A stretch of DNA of 64,000 nt from Enterovibrio sp045679545 (GCF_045679545.1 NZ_CP166195.1:124001-188000); one strand, 5' to 3'; positions 1 through 7,949 are shown, counted from the stretch's first letter. Made by a program: numbers and translations. The notes: generated from the sequence alone by a model not told the origin.

Positions 1-1103
1 CTGTAACGCGCCGCTTTTTTGGTGGGCAAAATGTGGTTTGTGCCTGAGCATTTATCGCCGTGGGTCACTGTGCTGCCTTCGCCTAAAAACAACGAGCCAT
101 AATTGGTGAGGTTTTCTTTCCACCAGCCTAAGTCCGCGGCTTGAACTTGCACATGTTCACATGCCCATTCATCACTCACTTTCGCGGCTTCTTCACGGTC
201 GTCGCACACAATCACCACACCGTGGTCGCGCCAAGCGGCTTCGCAGACATCTGCATTGGGCATGTCTGCAATCACATGGGGCATCATCTCAATCACTTTC
301 TGACCAAGCGCTTTATCCGTGGTGAATAACCAAACCGGAGAGTTTGGGCCATGCTCTGCTTGTGAAACCAAATCCACCGCAATGGTCATCGGGTCGGCGG
401 TTTCATCGGCAATCACCGCGGACTCTGTTGGCCCTGCAAACACATCAATACCCACTTCGCCAAACAACAAACGCTTGGCTTCTGCCACATAAGCATTTCC
501 TGGGCCAACTAAAATATCGGCGGATTTTCCGGTGTAGAGCCCGAATGCCATGGTTGCAATCGCATGCACACCGCCCATCTCAAGGATGATGTCTGCACCA
601 GCAAGATCCATCGCATACACCACAGCGGGGTTGATTGAGTCACCACGAGGCGGAGAGCAGGCAATCACGGTTGGCACACCCGCCGCTTTCGCCGTTGCCA
701 CACTCATCAATGCAGACGCTGCATGGGCATAACGCCCGCCGGGCACGTAGCACCCTGCGCAATCAACAGGGATCACCCGTTGGCTCAGTTTCACGCCTTC
801 TTCGGTTTCAATCTCAAACGCTTGCAAGCTCTGGCGTTGCGCGTCGGCAAAACGTTGGATCTGACGATGCGCAAAATCGATGTCGTCTTTTACGCCTTGC
901 GGCACAGACGCAATCAGTGCTGCTCTTTTTTCATCAGACAGAACGAAATCACCCTGCCAGTTATCGAACTGCATGGCGTATTCTTCGACTGCCGCCGTCC
1001 CTTCACGACGGATCTTGGTCAACATGTCTTTGACCACTTGCTGAATGCGCTCATCATCGGTTTGCACGTCGGCTTCCCGCTCAGCGCGTTTTAGGTATTC
1101 CAT
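1..1103 (-). CDS. hpsN: HisD-family dehydrogenase, probable sulfopropanediol dehydrogenase (3' end cut by window)
   Basis: About 367 codons are visible; the family is about 430 residues, so roughly 60 C-terminal residues lie outside the window. The protein is an NAD-dependent, zinc-binding dehydrogenase of the histidinol dehydrogenase superfamily. The zinc-site segment SQAEHGPNSP and the catalytic Glu-His pair in ACEHVQ are both present. The central motif VDCAGCYVPGGRYAHAASA matches my recollection of HpsN-type enzymes, which oxidise (R)-2,3-dihydroxypropane-1-sulfonate to sulfolactate, better than biosynthetic HisD. The next gene upstream is a cysteate lyase / cysteine desulfhydrase homologue, and no other his gene is visible, which supports a sulfonate role. 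The start is the ATG at 1103; its ribosome binding site is weak. The specific HpsN call is an inference; the superfamily is secure. Confidence 0.75.
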   Translation of the reverse strand, partial: MEYLKRAEREADVQTDDERIQQVVKDMLTKIRREGTAAVEEYAMQFDNWQGDFVLSDEKRAALIASVPQGVKDDIDFAHRQIQRFADAQRQSLQAFEIETEEGVKLSQRVIPVDCAGCYVPGGRYAHAASALMSVATAKAAGVPTVIACSPPRGDSINPAVVYAMDLAGADIILEMGGVHAIATMAFGLYTGKSADILVGPGNAYVAEAKRLLFGEVGIDVFAGPTESAVIADETADPMTIAVDLVSQAEHGPNSPVWLFTTDKALGQKVIEMMPHVIADMPNADVCEAAWRDHGVVIVCDDREEAAKVSDEWACEHVQVQAADLGWWKENLTNYGSLFLGEGSTVTHGDKCSGTNHILPTKKAARY

Positions 1104-1163
1104 TGTGTTTACTCACTGATATTCGGATTCAAAAAGAAAGAGATACGTGAAAATTCCCAACGA

Positions 1164-1188
1164 AAAGCCGCTCAAAGACAGCGGCTTT
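1164..1188 (-). terminator. Hairpin between the cysteate-lyase-like and HpsN-like genes
   Basis: A perfect 9-bp inverted repeat (AAAGCCGCT / AGCGGCTTT) has a 7-base loop and is followed on the minus strand by TTTTC. It lies 12 bases after the stop of the upstream gene and 61 bases before the start of the next. It could be a terminator or partial attenuator that sets the ratio of the two genes. The U-run is short, so termination may be incomplete. Confidence 0.55.
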
Positions 1189-1199
1189 ATCAGGACGGA

Positions 1200-2210
1200 T
1201 TAGCAGTAAGCTTCAAATCCAAACGCGTCTCGGTAGCCCGGTAGCGCTTGTGCACCCCCTGTGTGCAAGAACACGATGTTTTCGCCTTTTTTGAAGTGAC
1301 CCTTGCGGATAAGGTCGATCAAGCCTGCACCGCCTTTGCCTGAGTAAACAGGGTCGAGCAAAATGCCTTCATGTTTGGCAAACAAAGAGATCGCTTCAAT
1401 CGTGCTTTCAGCAGGAATACCGTAGCCTTCACCCACGTAATCACAGTTAGCCACCACGCTTTCACGGGGCACTGCACCCGGAATGCCGAGTAATTCACAG
1501 GTACGCTCTGCCAGTGCAAACACGTTGGCCTCTTGCTTGTCTTTTGGTACACGCACACCAATGCCCAGTAGTGGAATCTGGCTGTTCGTCGCGCATAGAC
1601 CCGTGATCAAACCCGCTTGTGTACCCGCAGAACCCGTTGCATGAACAAGGTGGTCAATCAGAAGGCTCTGATCGTTGGCTTGCGTCAGCAACTCCAACGC
1701 ACAATTCACGTAACCCAGTGCACCGATTGGATTAGAACCCCCACCAGGAATGATGTAAGGCTTGCGACCTTCCGCGCGCATTGTCGCTGCCACATCTTCC
1801 ATCGCGGCATTCATGTCGACGCCTGCAGGGAATTTTTGTAAAGAAGAACCAAACAGCTGATCCAACATCACGTTGCCGTTGAATATATATTCAGGGTCTT
1901 CTGAACCGGTGCGATCTTCCAACAGAATGTGACACGCCATGCCGCACTTGGTCGCTATCGCTGCGGTTTGACGCGCATGGTTTGATTGGGTCGCGCCTTG
2001 AGTGATGATGATGTCTGCGCCTTGAGCAATGGCATCTGCCATCAAAAATTCCAGTTTTCGCGTTTTGTTACCGCCACCGGCCAAACCCGTGCAATCGTCA
2101 CGCTTGATCCACAAATTGGGACCGCCAAGCGCTTTAGACAGGTTTGGCATAGGTTCTAACGGCGTAGAAAGGTGTGCAAAGTGAAGACGAGGAAAGCGAG
2201 ATAAATGCAT
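1200..2210 (-). CDS. cuyA: D-cysteine desulfhydrase / L-cysteate sulfo-lyase family PLP enzyme
   Basis: A 336-residue fold-type II PLP enzyme of the ACC deaminase / D-cysteine desulfhydrase family. The PLP lysine is in GGGNKTRKLEF (about residue 49), followed by the substrate-side signature ITQGATQSNHARQTA. Known members either split D-cysteine to pyruvate, sulfide and ammonia (DcyD) or split L-cysteate to pyruvate, sulfite and ammonia (CuyA). The adjacent HpsN-like gene favours CuyA, but sequence alone does not separate the two. Two in-frame ATGs occur; AAAAGGGA sits 7 bases before the second (2210) and almost touches the first (2216), so I chose 2210. The gene is transcribed away from a divergent LysR regulator that probably controls it. 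Confidence 0.85.
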   Translation of the reverse strand: MHLSRFPRLHFAHLSTPLEPMPNLSKALGGPNLWIKRDDCTGLAGGGNKTRKLEFLMADAIAQGADIIITQGATQSNHARQTAAIATKCGMACHILLEDRTGSEDPEYIFNGNVMLDQLFGSSLQKFPAGVDMNAAMEDVAATMRAEGRKPYIIPGGGSNPIGALGYVNCALELLTQANDQSLLIDHLVHATGSAGTQAGLITGLCATNSQIPLLGIGVRVPKDKQEANVFALAERTCELLGIPGAVPRESVVANCDYVGEGYGIPAESTIEAISLFAKHEGILLDPVYSGKGGAGLIDLIRKGHFKKGENIVFLHTGGAQALPGYRDAFGFEAYC

Positions 2211-2373
2211 AGTCATGTCCCTTTTAATAACTAACTAAAAAATCGGCTCAAATGGCCTTTTACAATAATTACAGCCTGTGAGACGCCGAGGACTTCCGCC
2301 AATACCTATATTGAATAGACACCGGTTACTTTTCGGCATATCTGTTTTAGCAGGACGCTAAGGGATTGAATTG
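2211..2373. promoter_or_regulatory. Divergent promoter region between cuyA-like gene and LysR gene
   Basis: This 163-base AT-rich spacer separates the divergent enzyme gene and LysR gene, the usual arrangement for LysR autoregulation plus activation of the target. I see no operator clear enough to delimit. The two ribosome binding sites are AAAAGGGA for the enzyme and AGGGA at 2361-2365 for the regulator. Confidence 0.5.
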
Positions 2374-3276
2374 ATGGAATTGAAATGGCTTAAAGACTTC
2401 ATTGCGCTCAGTGAAAACGGCAGCTTTTCTAAAGCCGCTGACGCGCGATTTGTGACACAACCAGCGTTTAGTCGGCGGATCCGTTCGCTGGAAAATTGGT
2501 TAGGCATTGCCTTGGTTAACCGCGATACCCTGCCCACAACGTTGACAGAGGCTGGTACCGATTTTGTCGACGAGGCACGGCGATTAATCAATGACATCAC
2601 GGATGTCAGGCATAGACTGCAACAGCGTAAGAACCCGCATTCGTTGATTTTTCTCGCTCAACACTCCACGGCGGTGTCGTTCTTTCCGGGGTGGATACAA
2701 ACCCTCAGCCCATTGGTTGGTGATGCTTTGGTGAAACTCGTTCCGGGCAATATTCACCATCTGAATGAATCGTTTTTGGCAGGTTCAGGGGATTTTCTAC
2801 TCGCGTTTGCGTCTCAGGCGTTTGATAGCCCGCAAATGAAGCGCAAGAGTCAGTCGATTCAAGTGGGACGAGATCGCCTTATTCCGGTTTCTGCGCCGGA
2901 TGAATTTGGCGCGCCATTACACACCTTCACCGAAGGAAAAACCTGCCGTTTGCTAGCGTTTCCCGAAGAAATCTATCTTGGCGGATTGGTCAAAAGATCC
3001 GCGATAAGCGCGATCCCTTCCCATTTCCGCTACGAAGTGGTGTGTGAAAACGAAATGGCGGAAGGGCTAAAAGCCATGGCCATACAAGGATTCGGCGCAA
3101 CCTGGTTACCTTCAAGCTTGGTAAAGCAAGAGTTAGAGGAAAAGCGATTGGTCGAGCTCGATGAAGCGTTACCTAGAATTGATTTGCGAATTTTGCTGTA
3201 CCGAAACCGCCATACTGCCAAACCGGAAGTTGAGCGATTTTGGCAGTATTTGAACGAGCTTTATGGGCAGCAGTAA
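2374..3276 (+). CDS. LysR-family transcriptional regulator
   Basis: A 300-residue LysR regulator. The N-terminal winged helix-turn-helix covers about residues 1-60, with the recognition-helix signature ARFVTQPAFSRRIRSLE. A ligand-binding domain follows to the C-terminus. An in-frame TTG lies just before the ATG at 2374; AGGGA at 2361-2365 is 8 bases from the ATG, so the ATG is preferred. The FVTQPAFSRRI wording is shared with the second LysR at 12178-13161, and both have a similar late motif (GFGATWLPSSLV here, GYGLAWLPRSFV there), placing them in one subfamily that also resembles HypT/YjiE. The divergent position suggests control of the cuyA/hpsN-like genes. The effector is unknown. Confidence 0.9.
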   Translation: MELKWLKDFIALSENGSFSKAADARFVTQPAFSRRIRSLENWLGIALVNRDTLPTTLTEAGTDFVDEARRLINDITDVRHRLQQRKNPHSLIFLAQHSTAVSFFPGWIQTLSPLVGDALVKLVPGNIHHLNESFLAGSGDFLLAFASQAFDSPQMKRKSQSIQVGRDRLIPVSAPDEFGAPLHTFTEGKTCRLLAFPEEIYLGGLVKRSAISAIPSHFRYEVVCENEMAEGLKAMAIQGFGATWLPSSLVKQELEEKRLVELDEALPRIDLRILLYRNRHTAKPEVERFWQYLNELYGQQ

Positions 3277-3655
3277 GCGGTATTGGTCTGGATTCAACCT
3301 GCCAGTTTGTTAAGCGCGATGCAATCAGTGCTGACAGATTACTCTATCTCTCCAATGTCCAAACTCGTGTCAGGGTAGCGCCTTCTGGCACGTTGATACC
3401 ACATTTCGTTTTAGCTAAAGCAAATAAAGCAAACTCAGTCACTGAGCTTTCAAGAGTTTTCTTAATGCTAAACGTGAGGTGTGTGGACATTGTCGTCTTA
3501 TTGCACCTTCTCGTTCGTCAATTTGGCGGGAAAAGATGATATTCTATTAAAAACAGATAATTACAATGAGTTCTGGTGTTGGGCAGACGCAAAATAAAAG
3601 CCCAAAGGGAGGAAGACGTTGACTTCACCTCTTTATGAACAAAGTTTACGAACTG
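3277..3655. other. Intergenic stretch before the toxin-antitoxin cassette, no gene supported
   Basis: The 379 bases between the LysR stop and the operator region contain only open frames without a convincing ribosome binding site or recognisable product. The DNA becomes distinctly more AT-rich towards the right, which fits the edge of an acquired segment. I see no repeat, integrase or tRNA marking a boundary. Confidence 0.5.
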
Positions 3656-3662
3656 AAGATTA

Positions 3663-3715
3663 TGTACGAAGCTTATCGTACAATAATTGACTGTACGATA
3701 GGTTTCGTACATAAT
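3663..3715 (+). promoter_or_regulatory. Toxin-antitoxin promoter with two palindromic operators
   Basis: Two identical half-site pairs TGTACGA-N6-TCGTACA occur at 3663-3682 and 3692-3711, 29 bp apart start to start. Together they sit in a larger 27-bp inverted repeat (3656-3682 with 3692-3718, two mismatches). A near-consensus sigma70 promoter overlaps them: TTGACT at 3687-3692, a 17-bp spacer and CATAAT at 3710-3715. The right operator fills the spacer, so a bound repressor would block polymerase. The predicted transcript start near 3722 lies only about 7 bases from the toxin ATG. Autoregulation by the antitoxin is inferred from this geometry. Confidence 0.85.
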
Positions 3716-3728
3716 CTTACGGACAAAT

Positions 3729-4034
3729 ATGGGTTTTAGTGAAGTAAAGCGAAAGGTCATTGAGTGTATTGAAAATGGTGCTTACGATCATGAGGTTAGA
3801 TGCAATATTGATGTGAAGAATCTCTTTCAATGTGGCCAACTGACTGATGAGTTTGTTGTGGGGTTGATTAAAGCTACAAGAGGTAATGAGTATGATGTTA
3901 GTCCTCATCACCAAGCCCCTACAGTGGACGTGCATGTATTCAAACCATTTAAAGATGGTAAGCAATGGTATGTAAAATTCTATTTTGTTGAACCAGATGT
4001 AATGTTTATAAGCGTTCATGAAAGTGGGGTCTGA
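3729..4034 (+). CDS. MqsR-like toxin (putative mRNA endonuclease)
   Basis: A 101-residue protein whose length, secondary-structure pattern and C-terminal strand series resemble MqsR, a RelE/BECR-fold ribonuclease. The alignable part is the N-terminal FSEVKRKV helix (compare LSQVKKLV in MqsR) and the C-terminal VHVFKPF...YVKFYF...VMFISVHES block (compare VYRPRL...YLKITV...VLIVSFKEK). As in mqsRA, the toxin is first and the antitoxin follows; here one base separates the TGA from the antitoxin ATG. The ribosome binding site is poor (GGAC at 3721-3724) and the mRNA is predicted to be nearly leaderless, which would keep toxin synthesis low. Similarity is distant, so function is inferred. Confidence 0.6.
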   Translation: MGFSEVKRKVIECIENGAYDHEVRCNIDVKNLFQCGQLTDEFVVGLIKATRGNEYDVSPHHQAPTVDVHVFKPFKDGKQWYVKFYFVEPDVMFISVHESGV

Positions 4035-4035
4035 G

Positions 4036-4635
4036 ATGAAAATTGTAAAAGAAGGCGATAAACGACAAGTTGTTTGCCCTAAATGTGGTTTGTCACATGC
4101 GACTTACACTCTGCGTGATGTAGACTTTAGCGATAACTCAGGTACAGTGAAAAATGTGCTTGCTGGCGTATGCGATAGTTGTAATGAAGTGGTTAGTATT
4201 CCTAAACAGTCAACCGCTAAAGTGAAGGCCGAGTACAATAAGGTGAAAACTCCCGTTGATGTAAGAGTTCCTGCACATTACTTAGATATCCTCACTGTGG
4301 CATCTCAAATAATCGAACCAAGCTTGACAGAAAATTTTAACAAGGCACTTGTTTTGTATTATCTACACGCATTGAGTAGCGGGCGTTATCCTGCTGAAAA
4401 TTTAAGCAGTTTACTTAGTGCGGATATTGCGAAAGCAAAGGCATCAAAAAGACTATCTTTAAAGCTTAACCAGAATAGTCTAGATGAAATTGATAGTCTT
4501 ATGAAAACGCAAGGCTTGAAAAATAATACAGAAGTATTTAAGTCTCTAATTCTTAAAATTAATGAGGATATTGTGCAACCTAAAAATCCTCGCCACCTAA
4601 GAGAGTTACAAAATTTTGCGGCTGCATTTTCGTAG
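4036..4635 (+). CDS. Hybrid antitoxin: MqsA-type zinc site plus two ribbon-helix-helix-like segments
   Basis: A 199-residue protein. Two CxxC pairs (C14/C17 and C46/C49, 28 residues apart) reproduce the zinc-site spacing of MqsA (C3/C6 and C37/C40, 30 apart), the domain that neutralises MqsR. The rest is not the helix-turn-helix of MqsA. Instead two segments look like ribbon-helix-helix units: 73-112 (strand VDVRVP then two helices) and 138-176 (strand KRLSLKLN then helices SLDEIDSLMK and NNTEVFKSLILKI). The start at 4036 is preferred over an in-frame ATG at 4018 because GTGGGG lies just upstream and it leaves a clean 1-base junction with the toxin. It probably represses its own promoter through the twin operators. 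Confidence 0.65.
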   Translation: MKIVKEGDKRQVVCPKCGLSHATYTLRDVDFSDNSGTVKNVLAGVCDSCNEVVSIPKQSTAKVKAEYNKVKTPVDVRVPAHYLDILTVASQIIEPSLTENFNKALVLYYLHALSSGRYPAENLSSLLSADIAKAKASKRLSLKLNQNSLDEIDSLMKTQGLKNNTEVFKSLILKINEDIVQPKNPRHLRELQNFAAAFS

Positions 4636-4688
4636 AATGACATAACACGCATGAACTCTTCTTTCGACTATTTGGTTATAGCTCTGAT

Positions 4689-4713
4689 TTGGCTGCGCCA
4701 GCAGCCAATTTTC
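4689..4713 (+). terminator. Rho-independent terminator of the toxin-antitoxin unit
   Basis: A perfect 8-bp stem TTGGCTGC / GCAGCCAA with a GCCA loop is followed by TTTT. It lies 53 bases after the antitoxin stop and closes the cassette. The rest of the 310-base stretch 4636-4945 shows no supported gene. Confidence 0.75.
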
Positions 4714-4945
4714 TCGAACAACAAAGCCCGGATGTACGATTTACCCAATCTAAAGTTATCCGAATATGGTGTGCTAGAACACCAACTCTAAGCCACTTCT
4801 GTCCAAAGTTACTTTGGTGGCACTGAGGTTCAGGTTGTGCGTATAGGTTAGATTCACGCTACCAATGCTGTCCGATCGAGTATGCGTCAATACAAGTAAT
4901 CGCATTGGCTGTTTGATGATCATCAGGCAACTCAGCCAAACACGT

Positions 4946-5389
4946 CTATCGGGTCGTATTGAAAAACTCCGAGAGTACCATATGGGTGATCACCTGCTTC
5001 AGCTCAGGATACGCCTGAATATGCTCGCGGATTTCATTTAATCGCGCCATATTGGGTACATCGACATACAACATCATGTCCGTTTCTCCACTAATGGCAT
5101 GACACCATTTCACGCCATCAAGTGTGTAGATGTCGTCGGCGTAGGCTTCGCAATGCTGAGAGCATGCGGAAGTATCAAACTTCAGTGCTAAATACGCCGT
5201 CACGCCGATGTCTGATTCTGCTTCGGCAATATCAGCGTGATAGCCGAGTATGACCTTGTCTTGTTCTAGCTTGCGGATTCGGGCGGTGACCGCAGAGCGC
5301 GACAGGCTCACATCTCGTGCAATTTCACTCACGGTTCGACGAGCATCAAGCCGCAATATATTCAAAATCTGTGTATCAAATTTATCCAT
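4946..5389 (-). CDS. Lrp/AsnC-family transcriptional regulator
   Basis: A 147-residue Lrp/AsnC regulator. The N-terminal helix-turn-helix includes DARRTVSEIARDVSLSRSAV (about residues 15-34), followed by a C-terminal RAM/AsnC ligand-binding domain with SGETDMMLYVDV. It acts as an amino-acid-responsive DNA-binding oligomer. It is divergent from a YjeH-like transporter across 254 bases, a common arrangement for Lrp-type control of amino-acid export. The 5390-5643 spacer contains both promoters; no operator stands out. Confidence 0.9.
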   Translation of the reverse strand: MDKFDTQILNILRLDARRTVSEIARDVSLSRSAVTARIRKLEQDKVILGYHADIAEAESDIGVTAYLALKFDTSACSQHCEAYADDIYTLDGVKWCHAISGETDMMLYVDVPNMARLNEIREHIQAYPELKQVITHMVLSEFFNTTR

Positions 5390-5643
5390 TGTTCTTTGCT
5401 CTCAACTTACATGTTGATTTTATTATTACTTCCTTCAGTCACCATACTTTATCTTCCCTCTCGATTTAGCGCTCATAAATTTCGCCCAAGAACGCCCTGT
5501 ATTCACGAAAAAGCGTCATTTTGACGGCGACACGAAAAAATTCCGTTAATCTGATGCTGAACAAAGACACTTTGCGCGATGCTTTTTTCGCCAAACCGCA
5601 TTACTCTGGAACGGCTTTCCACTCAGATCACATAGAAGTGACA

Positions 5644-6897
5644 ATGAATCAGTTAAAAAAAGAAATCACCTTGTTATCAGGTATCGGGCAACTGTCTACC
5701 ACATTGCTCGGTACTGGCTTGTTTATGATCCCGGCCATTGCAGCAGGGATTGCTGGCGAACTGTCACTTTGGGCATGGTTGGTGTTGTTTGTGGCGATTT
5801 GCCCCATTGCACTGACCTTCGCTCAACTTGGAAAACGCTATCCTAACGCAGGCGGTACCGCTTACTTTGTGCGTCAGGCATTCAACCCACGGTTAGAACG
5901 CAGCGTCGCTTGGCTGTTTGTCAGTGTTATTCCTGTGGGTGTGCCTGCCGCGATTGCCCTTGCCGCTGGCTTTTTGCAACAACTGCTTCCCGAAGCGTTG
6001 AACGATTTCTTGTTGGCACAACTTATCACCGTGGTGCTCTTGATTAGCGTGAATTTAATGGGGGCGAAATCATCGGGCCAATTGCAAACCCTGATTGCGG
6101 TGAGCATTTTTGCCCTTGTCGGCGCATTTCTGTGGCGCGGCGAAGTCGGCATCGCGGATTTAACCATGCCTGCGATGAGTTCAGATTCCCTCTGGCCGAT
6201 TGGCGCGGCATTGGGTGTGATGTTTTGGTGCTTTGTCGGTATCGAAGCCTTTGCGCATATGGGTGAAGAATTCAAAAACCCGCAACGAGATTTCCCCATC
6301 GCCATTATCGTCGGCTGTTTTGTGGCGGGCGCGACCTATTGGGCCATGTCAGTGGTTATCTTAAAATTCCACGCCTATGGCAGTGTTGAGTTTGATAGCG
6401 CGTCCATCCCTTATCTGAGTGAAAAGCTGTTCGGCCCTAACTTTAAACTGCTCGTCAGTGTCGTCGGTTTCTCCGCCTGTTTCGCCAGCGTGAATCTCTA
6501 CACACAAAGCCTATCGCGCATGGTGTGGGCGCAAGCGCGAGAATATAAACCCAAGGGGAAAATGGCGCAGGTGTCTGCACGTGGCGTGCCCAAAAATGCC
6601 ACCTTGGCGATTGGCGCAGTACTGGCGATTTCATGCGTGATTGGCGAATTGTCCGGACTGAATCTAGAGTTTTTCTTAAAGCTCGCCAACGGGATTTTTG
6701 TCTTGGTGTATCTCATGGCGATGCTCGCTGCCTTTAAGTTGCTTCAAGGTGCGTCCAAGTGGCTGGCGGCCGTCTCACTGGTACTTTGTACTTTTGTTTT
6801 TATTTGCTTGGGTTGGTCGATGCTTTATGCCCTGACTATTTTTGGTTTGTTGATGCTGCAAGGCAAGAAAGACAAGCGCAAAGCATTGAACTTATAG
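5644..6897 (+). CDS. yjeH: YjeH-like APC-family amino-acid transporter (methionine/branched-chain exporter)
   Basis: A 417-residue inner-membrane protein with about 12 hydrophobic segments. The N-terminal signature GIGQLSTTLLGTGLFMIPA and the RLERSVAWLFVSVIPVGVPAA segment closely resemble E. coli YjeH (418 residues), an exporter of L-methionine and branched-chain amino acids. The open frame extends upstream to 5521, but the ATG at 5644 gives the family length and has AGAAG 5 bases upstream. The divergent Lrp gene is the likely regulator. A homocysteine methyltransferase follows 100 bases later, so the pair may link methionine formation with transport. Export versus import is not decided by the sequence. 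Confidence 0.85.
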   Translation: MNQLKKEITLLSGIGQLSTTLLGTGLFMIPAIAAGIAGELSLWAWLVLFVAICPIALTFAQLGKRYPNAGGTAYFVRQAFNPRLERSVAWLFVSVIPVGVPAAIALAAGFLQQLLPEALNDFLLAQLITVVLLISVNLMGAKSSGQLQTLIAVSIFALVGAFLWRGEVGIADLTMPAMSSDSLWPIGAALGVMFWCFVGIEAFAHMGEEFKNPQRDFPIAIIVGCFVAGATYWAMSVVILKFHAYGSVEFDSASIPYLSEKLFGPNFKLLVSVVGFSACFASVNLYTQSLSRMVWAQAREYKPKGKMAQVSARGVPKNATLAIGAVLAISCVIGELSGLNLEFFLKLANGIFVLVYLMAMLAAFKLLQGASKWLAAVSLVLCTFVFICLGWSMLYALTIFGLLMLQGKKDKRKALNL

Positions 6898-6997
6898 CAA
6901 GTTATACGCTGCTTCTGCATCAATCTACTATCGACAATACTGTTAATATATGAGATTTTTCGAGTCAGGCACGACGCAATCACGGGGAATCGACACA

Positions 6998-7888
6998 ATG
7001 TTTGTACTATTGGACGGCGGCATGGGAAGAGAGCTTCAGCGCATTGGCGCACCCTTCTCTCAGCCACTTTGGAGCGCTCAGGCACTCATTGAATCGCCAG
7101 ATTGTGTTTATCAAGCTCATCAGAATTTTATTGATGCGGGCTGTGATGTGATCACTGTGAACAGCTATGCTTGCGTCCCCTTTCATCTTGGCGAAGATCG
7201 CTATCAGCAACACGGTTTTGATCTTGCAGAATTGGCCGCACAAATTGCCCAACGCGCAGCGGAAGACAGCGAGCGAGAAGTGCGTGTGGCTGGGTGCATT
7301 CCGCCCGTACTCGGCTCCTATCGCCCTGATCTGTTTCACGCAGATATCGCCGCGCCTATCATTGAAACCCTGATTAATGCACAAGCGCCTTACGTGGATT
7401 TCTGGCTGGCTGAAACGATTGGCTCTATTGAAGAGTTTCACACGATTTGTGATTCCCTAACCCGCACCACATCCGTAAAGCCTGCTTTCTTTGCGTTTTC
7501 CTTGATGGACGTGGAAATGGATCAGCCTCGCTTGCGTTCAGGAGAATCTGTAGCAGATGCTGTGCAAGCCGCTTGTGAGCGAGATGTGGATGGTATTTTG
7601 TTCAACTGCTCTCAACCGGAAGTGATGCTAGATGCCATTGGTGTTGCCCGCGTGATCGTGGATAAACATTCAAACAGCATTTCGCTTGGCGCGTATGCCA
7701 ATGGATTTTCTGTCATCTCGCAAGATCACGAAGCCAATGACGCGCTAACAACAGTACGAGAATTATCTGCCGACCAATATGCGGCTTACGTGAAAGCGTG
7801 GCTGGATGCGGGTTCTAACATTGTGGGCGGCTGCTGCGCAATTTTCCCCGAGCACATTGCCTATCTCGATTCACTGAGAAAGCAATAG
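6998..7888 (+). CDS. mmuM: Homocysteine S-methyltransferase family protein
   Basis: A 296-residue cytoplasmic enzyme of the Pcmt/MmuM/BHMT family, which transfers a methyl group (typically from S-methylmethionine) to homocysteine to form methionine. The N-terminal LLDGGMGRELQ replaces the usual LDGA-type opening. The zinc ligands are Cys204 in LFNCSQPE and Cys279-Cys280 in GGCCAI. The frame is open from an ATG at 6950, but the ATG at 6998 has GGGGAA a few bases upstream and gives the family length. It follows the YjeH-like transporter, recalling the mmuP-mmuM permease/methyltransferase pair. The methyl donor is not known. Confidence 0.85.
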   Translation: MFVLLDGGMGRELQRIGAPFSQPLWSAQALIESPDCVYQAHQNFIDAGCDVITVNSYACVPFHLGEDRYQQHGFDLAELAAQIAQRAAEDSEREVRVAGCIPPVLGSYRPDLFHADIAAPIIETLINAQAPYVDFWLAETIGSIEEFHTICDSLTRTTSVKPAFFAFSLMDVEMDQPRLRSGESVADAVQAACERDVDGILFNCSQPEVMLDAIGVARVIVDKHSNSISLGAYANGFSVISQDHEANDALTTVRELSADQYAAYVKAWLDAGSNIVGGCCAIFPEHIAYLDSLRKQ

Positions 7889-7900
7889 CGGCTCCGTTTA

Positions 7901-7932
7901 TCCCTCGTTGTGCGGCAACACACAACGAGGGA
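7901..7932. terminator. Inverted repeat between convergent genes, probable bidirectional terminator
   Basis: A perfect 12-bp stem (TCCCTCGTTGTG / CACAACGAGGGA) with an 8-base loop lies between the stops of the methyltransferase (7888) and the convergent hydrolase (7950). There is no clear T-run on either side, so termination is inferred from position and stem strength. Confidence 0.6.
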
Positions 7933-7949
7933 ATACAGTGGTAAGCCTA

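Noticed and set aside
3240..3539. 99-codon open frame overlapping the LysR 3' end
   Set aside because: Starts inside the LysR gene without a ribosome binding site and encodes no recognisable sequence; treated as non-coding.
4018..4035. Upstream ATG for the antitoxin
   Set aside because: It lies inside the toxin gene and lacks a ribosome binding site; the ATG at 4036 has GTGGGG upstream and a clean junction.
5521..5643. N-terminal extension of the YjeH-like protein
   Set aside because: A TTG start with no ribosome binding site adds 41 residues absent from YjeH.
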